DNA of 64,000 bases from an uncultured Opitutia bacterium. GTDB lineage: Bacteria; Verrucomicrobiota; Verrucomicrobiia; Opitutales; Opitutaceae. The notes beneath the pieces were generated by a model, which worked only from the letters and a program-made list of their open reading frames with translations, searched no databases and was not told the DNA's origin. Made by a program: the position numbers and the translations under genes. Shown piece by piece: positions 59,008 to 64,000 of the stretch. The stretch lies in the NCBI GenBank assembly GCA_903877135.1, contig CAIRCN010000044.1, positions 41,774 to 105,773 on the forward strand, read 5' to 3'. Numbering within the stretch: position 1 is the first letter of the stretch; each line of letters begins with the position of its first letter.

Positions 59008-61329
59008 TCACCGGCAGGCGTCGACTGGGAAGGCGGCGGTGAACTCGCGGTCGACTTGCACGGTGCCATCGCTGAGGCGCGGCGAGAGGTGCAGCATAAC
59101 TGGTAGCGGAGTTTCGAGCCGGTAGTGCAGGCCGGCGGCGTCCTTGGTCCAGGAGACCATTATGACGCCGTCTTCGCCGGGAATCGGAAGGGACCCTTCG
59201 GTCGTCGCCAGCGAACCGGTGTGCAATTCCACCTTGTAGTGGCGCACGCCCAAGTCGAAGCGCGGCTGCAGGCCGAGCAAGTGACGCGAGAGCTGCCACG
59301 TCGGGCAGCCGGCCCATTGGTGGCAGTGGCTCCAGCGTGTGTCGAACACCTCAAGCCAGGTCGTGCGGCCGCCACTGAGTGACCAGCCCCAGCAGGTGCG
59401 ATACTGGCCAAGAACAAAGTCCATGTCGCCGTGCTCGATGAGTTCGGGCAACGCGAAGTGACCGAAGTAGGGCGTGATGAGCTGCGGGTTGTTCGCGGCC
59501 GGATCGCTGAGGCGCGGAGCGGAGGCGTTGTTGGGGAAGCAGCGCAGCATGTGCGCCCGGAGGAAGGCGCGGCCGGCCTCCGCCTGCGCGGCGTTAAAAA
59601 ACCCGAGCCGCAAGCCCAGCGCTGCGCGGTGATACCCGATGCGCGTCCACGCGTCGCCGCCGACCCCGAACTCCGCCGTGTAGTAGCGCGCAACGATCGC
59701 CGCCAGATTGTCCGCCAGCGCGCGGTGGTGCGTCGCGCGGTCGCCGTGGCCTAATGCCTCGCACCAGCGGGCCATGTCGCGCATCGCGGCGACGCAGTGC
59801 AGGTTCACGCCTATGTCGCTCGGGCCGGGATTGCGGACGTAGCCCCAATCCACAAAACCCCAGCCCATGCTGTCTTTCAGGCCGTCGGGGGTGATTTGTT
59901 GTGCAAACGCGGCGATATTGCTCTCGGCGTAGGGCAGCATCTCCTCGAGCAGGGCACGGTTGCCGGTGAGTTCCCAATAGTGCAGGCAGGCCGTGATCCA
60001 CTGCGCAGCGTAGGTGGTGAGATACTCGGGGACGCCGGGGCTCAGTCCGGCCACAAGCCCATCTTCGCGAGCGCGCTGGGCGCATTGCACAAGGCTGCGA
60101 CGGCACATACGCAGATCGGCAAACGCGACTGCAGCGATGTCCATACCCACCGTCACCACATCGCCCGCCCATTGGGCGCGTTCGCGGGTGGGGTTGTCTG
60201 TGAGGGCGTCCTCGGCGCAGGCGCGGTGCGTCTCAACGCCGATGTGCCAAACTTGGTCGAGGAGCGCATCGCCTGTGTGCAGCGAGCCACCGGCGGCACC
60301 GTAGTAGGCTCGCTCGACGACGGTTTCGCGCAGGAATTTTACCTCGGCCGGCAGGGCGATGACATGCACCTCGATAAACCGGCCGCCGCGCGGGGCGAGC
60401 GGGAAAAACTCCTGCCGCCCGCCACGGGCGACATAGTGGTCGAGGTTGCAGGAGTCGCCCGTCGAGAGCATGATCCACGGGTGCACCCGGCCGTGGTGCA
60501 GCGCCTCGCAGTAGGCAAATTCGACGCTGGCTCCGGCCGGCAGGTGAAGTTCGAAGCGCGGGCGCATCAGCCGCACGCGACCGAGATCATAGCGGCGCCA
60601 CACGCCCTGCGGTGGTAATTCGGCGGGCGCCAAATCGCGCAGGAAAAAACGCGCCGGAATGTCGTCGCGTTCGTAGCCAAAGATCTCGACCAGATTGCCG
60701 GAGGCCGCGGGCGTCAGCTCGTGCACCAGCGCGAGGGGGTTGGCACAGGGAAGTGGGCGCGTGGGTCCGACGGGGCGGCTCACGAAGACGGGTTCGCTCC
60801 ATTCGTGATCGTTGAACCCAGCAGGCAGCCAATCCGGCACCTGCCGCGTATCGCACCACTCGACGAAGCCAAGCACAGGATTGATGCGCCGGACCTGCGA
60901 GGCGTAGCCGGTGAGGCGGCAGCACTTCCAGCGAAGAGAAATTTCTTTTCCGGCCACCAGCAAGGTGCAGGCCAAGAACGGCTCAATCACCAGGATGCTC
61001 CGGCTGAAAACGCCGAGATGGAGAACCTGCACCGCGAGCGTGTGGCGGCCCGTGCCGAGTCGCTCGCGACAGGTTTGATATTCGGGGAACGCGAGTGGGT
61101 AGCGCGGCGGCCCGTCGCAGAAATATCGCCCGTCGATCCAGCCGTTATACCACGATGAGCCGAGCAGGCGAAACTCCACCTCGCCGGCGACGGGCAACTC
61201 GAACTCGGCGCGAAAGGCGACGCGGTAGTCCTTCTCGTCCGGCTTGGCGTCGGCGATCCAGAGCAACGGCATGACGTCGGCCACCGGTGACATGTGAGTT
61301 TTTGAAGACGCGTCGTCCGCCGGTGGCAT
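59008..61329 (-). CDS. GH78-type alpha-L-rhamnosidase-like glycosidase
   Basis: This 773-residue protein has beta-sandwich domains in the first 330 residues, with FELPVAGEVEFRLLGSSWYN, a segment like the carbohydrate-binding domain of rhamnosidases. It is followed by an alpha/alpha barrel. The GH78-like active-site segment reads DALTDNPTRERAQWAGD near 390, with the acidic residues in the RERAQW pattern, and GWSLSGGRTTWLEVFDTRWS near 660 carries the second glutamate. No signal peptide is visible, so it would act on imported oligosaccharides. It follows the aldolase gene by 24 bases. Related families (GH106, GH95) are less likely. Confidence 0.75.
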   Translation of the reverse strand: MPPADDASSKTHMSPVADVMPLLWIADAKPDEKDYRVAFRAEFELPVAGEVEFRLLGSSWYNGWIDGRYFCDGPPRYPLAFPEYQTCRERLGTGRHTLAVQVLHLGVFSRSILVIEPFLACTLLVAGKEISLRWKCCRLTGYASQVRRINPVLGFVEWCDTRQVPDWLPAGFNDHEWSEPVFVSRPVGPTRPLPCANPLALVHELTPAASGNLVEIFGYERDDIPARFFLRDLAPAELPPQGVWRRYDLGRVRLMRPRFELHLPAGASVEFAYCEALHHGRVHPWIMLSTGDSCNLDHYVARGGRQEFFPLAPRGGRFIEVHVIALPAEVKFLRETVVERAYYGAAGGSLHTGDALLDQVWHIGVETHRACAEDALTDNPTRERAQWAGDVVTVGMDIAAVAFADLRMCRRSLVQCAQRAREDGLVAGLSPGVPEYLTTYAAQWITACLHYWELTGNRALLEEMLPYAESNIAAFAQQITPDGLKDSMGWGFVDWGYVRNPGPSDIGVNLHCVAAMRDMARWCEALGHGDRATHHRALADNLAAIVARYYTAEFGVGGDAWTRIGYHRAALGLRLGFFNAAQAEAGRAFLRAHMLRCFPNNASAPRLSDPAANNPQLITPYFGHFALPELIEHGDMDFVLGQYRTCWGWSLSGGRTTWLEVFDTRWSHCHQWAGCPTWQLSRHLLGLQPRFDLGVRHYKVELHTGSLATTEGSLPIPGEDGVIMVSWTKDAAGLHYRLETPLPVMLHLSPRLSDGTVQVDREFTAAFPVDACR

Positions 61330-61353
61330 TTGGGATGGTGCTGGTGGTTTACC

Positions 61354-61995
61354 TCAACTCTTGGTCACCGCAACCGCCTTCACGAAGGCCTGGGCTTTTG
61401 CGGTGATCGCGGTCCAGTTCTTCTCCTTCAGCGCCTTCGCCTCGACGAGCGAACTGCCTGCGGCGGTGGCCATGGCGCCTGCCTTAAGGAAATCGCCGAC
61501 GTTTTCTGCGTTTACGCCGCCGGTGGGCAAGAGGTCGATATGCGGAAATGGTGCTTTGACGGACTTAATGTAGGCCGGTCCGAAAAATTCTGCGGGAAAA
61601 ACCTTGGCGGCGTCGGCGCCGGCCTCCCAGGCCGCGAGGATTTCTGTCGGTGTGAAGGCGCCGGCAAAGACCGGCACACTATAACGCTTGCAGATCGTAA
61701 TGACGTCCGGGCGCAGGGCAGGTGTGACGATGAAGCTGGCGCCAGCAAGTATACCCATGCGCGCCGTCTCGGCGTCGAGCACGGTGCCGAGGCCGAAGAG
61801 AAAGTCGGGCAGCTCGGCGGTAGCCTTTTCGAGCATGCGGATGGCCCCCGGTGTGGTCATCGTCAGCTCGATGCTAGTGAGCCCGCCAGCGGCAAGGGCC
61901 TTCGCGCAGTCGAGCAACCCATCGGGATTGTCGGCACGGATGAGGGCGATCACCCTCTCGGTTTTGATCTTCTGGAGGACGGCGTCTTTTTTCAT
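61354..61995 (-). CDS. eda: KDPG/KHG aldolase family protein
   Basis: This 213-residue aldolase cleaves 2-keto-3-deoxy-6-phosphogluconate or a related 2-keto-3-deoxy sugar acid. The opening ERVIALIRADNPDGLLDC, the catalytic Glu43 in SIELTMTTPGAI, FLFGLGTVLDAETA, and the Schiff-base lysine Lys131 in ADAAKVFPAEFFGP are all present, as is LLPTGGV. The ATG at 61995 is preferred to a GTG four codons upstream. It lies directly upstream of the GH78 gene, so it may process the sugar acid derived from it. Confidence 0.88.
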   Translation of the reverse strand: MKKDAVLQKIKTERVIALIRADNPDGLLDCAKALAAGGLTSIELTMTTPGAIRMLEKATAELPDFLFGLGTVLDAETARMGILAGASFIVTPALRPDVITICKRYSVPVFAGAFTPTEILAAWEAGADAAKVFPAEFFGPAYIKSVKAPFPHIDLLPTGGVNAENVGDFLKAGAMATAAGSSLVEAKALKEKNWTAITAKAQAFVKAVAVTKS

Positions 61996-62088
61996 GGCAA
62001 GGCCCACTGTGGGTGTGCGGGGCAGCGGAGGGAAATCAATTTTCTTGCGCCGAGTGGCGAGGGCGTGTCTCTTGCCCGTCCGCCTGTT

Positions 62089-62173
62089 GCCCGGGTGGTG
62101 GAACTGGTAGACACGCAGGTCTCAGAAGCCTGTGCTTAACCGCATGGGAGTTCGAGTCTCCCCTCGGGCACCA
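62089..62173 (+). tRNA. tRNA-Leu, anticodon CAG
   Basis: The 85-base sequence folds as a class II tRNA. The acceptor stem GCCCGGG pairs with CTCGGGC, followed by discriminator A and encoded CCA (62171-62173). The anticodon stem CAGGT/GCCTG encloses the loop CTCAGAA, giving anticodon CAG (codon CUG). The T-arm contains GTTCGAGTC, and a long variable arm lies before it, as in leucine tRNAs. Confidence 0.95.
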
Positions 62174-62936
62174 ACTTAATCCAAGTATGAACTTTGATGT
62201 CGCCGTTCAAGGGCGCGCATCCCTCGGATGTAGAGTGGTTTTCAGTTTAGTGGATCTAGCACTCTTTCTGAAAGTTCAGGTTTGCGGGCCTCGTTCGCGG
62301 TCCGACGGACCGTCTTTAACGAGTTTCAAGCGCAGGTGTTAAACGGTCTCGTGCGGGCCGCACAATTCGCTCCAAGCCGAGCCATCGCCCAATTACCCCT
62401 CATGAACCGGTGCGATTCGTTTAACACCAGGGACGGGCGGTCGATTTTCGAGCACCACGACATAGGGGCGTCGATCCAGCACCACCCCCGCCGCGGCCGT
62501 GTGCGGTGACGCGCTGTCGGCAATCCCTGGGCGTCGATTGGAATGGCCTGATGTTCCGGGGGCCGGCTTGACGCAGTCTACCCGGCCTGACGAATCGGTG
62601 GGAGATCCTGCAGGCGCACCCGCTACACTCTCCCGTTTTGAAAAGACTCCAAAGCCACGGCTAAGGCCGCGTTCCCGTCCGGCATCCGGACAAGCACCAA
62701 CAGCACAGTGGTGCCCCTCTCTTTGTTCCAGTGGTAGAAGAACACGACGCGGCCCGCAAGACATGCGCGAATGGCGCGCCTCGAGTAGCGGACAAAATCG
62801 CGCTGAGCCATCATGAGCCATGAGGGGCTCACGCACTACTGGATATATAAGCGCGGGTGCGGTTTCCCTACCGCAAACTCGTCGGCCTGTTTTGTCTGCA
62901 TATCGGCCGTTTGCTCGCGTTTGCGAGGGTGCATGC
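62174..62936. other. 763-base stretch without a credible gene
   Basis: No open frame here has a recognisable domain, a ribosome site and a consistent context. Composition is mixed, with more A+T near both ends. Minus-strand frames give short protein-like pieces, for example VVLDRRPYVVVLENRPPVPG near 62400-62480 and VRYSRRAIRACLAGRVVFFY near 62730-62790, which may be remains of a decayed gene or inserted element. The stretch directly follows tRNA-Leu, a usual integration site. I see no direct repeat of the tRNA end within it. Confidence 0.5.
62298..62317 (+). terminator. Possible intrinsic terminator after tRNA-Leu
   Basis: A perfect 6-base stem CGGTCC/GGACCG with a three-base loop (62298-62312) is followed by TCTTT. 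It lies about 125 bases downstream of the tRNA. The stem is short and the T-run imperfect, so this is a weak candidate. Confidence 0.25.
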
Positions 62937-63665
62937 TTATATCGCCGTCAGACCTTCGCGGATGGCGTAGCGGGTGATCTCGGCTACAGAAAACAGGCCC
63001 AGCTTATGCTTCAGGCGGTGGCGGTATGTTTCTGCTGACTTGAGTCCGATCCCGAGCTTCTCCGCGATTTCTCTCGTGCGCTGGCCGGCTGCTATCAATC
63101 GCACGACCTCATGTTCGCGCGGCGAAAGGGGTGTCGTGGTGACCGGCGTTTCGCGCAGTCGTTGGTAACCGGCCAGCAACGCCGCATTGGCCTCGGGCGA
63201 CAAATAACGAGTGCCGCCGCCGACCGAAGTGATCGCCCGCCTGAGTTCCTCGGCCGCGTTGGTCTTGAGCACATAGCCCATGACCCCGGCGCGCAATGCC
63301 TCATCGATCCGCAGCGGATCGGAGTCCGCCGACAGCACGATGATCCGGGTCTCGCGGTGTTTTTCCAAAATGCGGCACGCGAGCCCTATACCATTGGCGT
63401 CCGCCAGATGCACGTCCATCAGAACAAAATCGAACACCTCGCGTCCAATCTGCGCCAGCGCCTCCGTCCCCGTCTGGGCCTCGGCCACGGTCAGCCCCAT
63501 TTGGGATTCAAGCAAGAACCGCAGGCTTTGCCGGAACATCTGGTGGGCGTCGACCAATAGCGCCCGCTGACTAGGTAGCACCGCACATGTTTCCACCGCT
63601 GAGTCGCGTGCTGGGGTGGCCCTATCTTGGTCTTCGGCGCAGAGCAGGTCTGGTGGGACGTTCAT
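62937..63665 (-). CDS. NarL/FixJ-type response regulator
   Basis: This 242-residue protein has an N-terminal receiver domain (about 34-150) and a C-terminal LuxR-type helix-turn-helix (about 178-240). The phosphoacceptor is Asp84 in FVLMDVHL, with Ser112 and Lys134 as the switch residues. At the acidic pocket, the usual pair is Asp39-Ala40 (LLVDAHQMF), so one of the two metal-binding acids is missing. The DNA-binding part reads LSPREHEVVRLIAAGQRTRE and KSAETYRHRLKHKLGLFSVA. A 30-residue unstructured N-terminus precedes the receiver. No histidine kinase is adjacent; CheW lies 91 bases upstream on the same strand. Confidence 0.9.
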   Translation of the reverse strand: MNVPPDLLCAEDQDRATPARDSAVETCAVLPSQRALLVDAHQMFRQSLRFLLESQMGLTVAEAQTGTEALAQIGREVFDFVLMDVHLADANGIGLACRILEKHRETRIIVLSADSDPLRIDEALRAGVMGYVLKTNAAEELRRAITSVGGGTRYLSPEANAALLAGYQRLRETPVTTTPLSPREHEVVRLIAAGQRTREIAEKLGIGLKSAETYRHRLKHKLGLFSVAEITRYAIREGLTAI

Positions 63666-63756
63666 GGTTTAATTGGTTAAAGAGTGCGGCTGGTCTGCAA
63701 CTGCTGTGCCGGCCAGCCGGTCATCCGTAGTCGGGGTTTCTGAGCGTTCTGATCTC

Positions 63757-63999
63757 TCAGACCGCTGCGGCAAGAGTCTGGACGGTGTCGGGCGCGACGA
63801 CGCGGTCGATGTCGAGGAGAGTCTTCACTTGGCCCTTCACCTTGGCCATGCCGAGGATATATTCGGTGTTGAGCCGGGCGCCGAAGTCCGGAGTCGGCTC
63901 GATCATGTCAGCGGCGAGTGTGACCACCTCCTCCACGGCGCAGACGATGAGGCCCATCTGCACGACCTGCTCGGCGTTGAGTTTGACGGTGACGACGAC
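63757..63999 (-). CDS. cheW: Chemotaxis coupling protein CheW, C-terminal part
   Basis: The gene enters from the right edge; about 80 C-terminal residues are visible. They read VVVTVKLNAEQVVQMGLIVC, AVEEVVTLAADMIEPTPDFG and YILGMAKVKGQVKTLLDIDR, the last two SH3-like strands of CheW, which links chemoreceptors to the CheA kinase. The pattern A-x-V-x-x-V-x-x-I-x-P-T-P and the LLDIDRV ending are typical. Its presence suggests a chemotaxis or chemosensory gene cluster just outside the window. Confidence 0.85.
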   Translation of the reverse strand, partial: VVVTVKLNAEQVVQMGLIVCAVEEVVTLAADMIEPTPDFGARLNTEYILGMAKVKGQVKTLLDIDRVVAPDTVQTLAAAV

Positions 64000-64000
64000 A

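Noticed and set aside
62393..62836. Minus-strand frames of 147 and 69 residues after tRNA-Leu
   Set aside because: No domain, no ribosome site and no supporting neighbours; described instead as possible remains within a gene-free stretch.
1..64000. CRISPR arrays, prophage genes or insertion sequences
   Set aside because: No regularly spaced direct repeats, no phage structural genes and no transposase with terminal repeats were seen.

Overview
The window is GC-rich, tightly packed chromosomal DNA from a Gram-negative bacterium. It has an outer-membrane LPS export set (LptD, LptE, Kdo transferase), a BamD-like tetratricopeptide protein and TonB. Many start codons are GTG and Shine-Dalgarno signals are mostly weak. 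The rpmF-plsX-fabH cluster, several large proteins of unknown family, and a secreted BNR protein ending in a tandem repeat I associate with Verrucomicrobiota all suggest an Opitutaceae-like member of that phylum. This assignment is inference from gene content; there is no rRNA in the window.

Layout. 0-9 kb: the end of an N-acetylglutamate synthase, an orphan sugar-binding protein, a RidA homologue, an amidase, a UspA-MntH pair, a fused iron-type ABC permease, an EamA transporter, and a TPR gene broken by two single-base frameshifts. 9-13 kb, minus strand: uppP, trpD and glmM, with trpD and glmM overlapping by ATGA. 12.8-17.4 kb, plus strand: rpmF, plsX, fabH, a BamD-like gene, lptE and rpe (lipid and envelope supply). 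17.4-20.2 kb: binding protein and ATPase of an iron-type ABC importer, with a REP-like palindrome between them; the matching permease is probably the one at 5.3 kb. 20.3-25 kb: hpt, uvrB, a HAD phosphatase and gdhA, followed by a decayed lipoprotein gene. 26-34 kb: an MDR oxidoreductase, an MFS carrier, a probable outer-membrane barrel, a thioesterase, a Gre-like protein, TonB and the large secreted BNR protein. 34-41.6 kb: glgB, then lptD, rsmB, scpA, two small genes and trxA. 41.6-46 kb, minus strand: menA, a membrane protein, and an acyP / ABC exporter / TPR membrane protein operon. 46-54 kb: an acidic unknown protein, an M20 dipeptidase and two tandem M16 peptidases. 54-59 kb: Kdo transferase, peptide deformylase, and a translationally coupled pair of membrane proteins. 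59-62 kb: a GH78-type glycosidase and KDPG aldolase. 62-64 kb: tRNA-Leu(CAG), a 763-base stretch with no credible gene, a NarL-type response regulator and the end of CheW.

Most of the window is housekeeping. The best candidate for something undescribed is the coupled pair at 55937-58983. The first protein ends in a hydrophobic region reminiscent of MotA/TolQ/ExbB proton channels. The second starts with a single membrane segment carrying an aspartate, as in MotB/TolR/ExbD, followed by a long coiled coil and an unfamiliar C-terminal domain. Other leads are a possible REP-derived insertion inside an M16 gene, an ABC/TPR membrane operon, and two broken genes.
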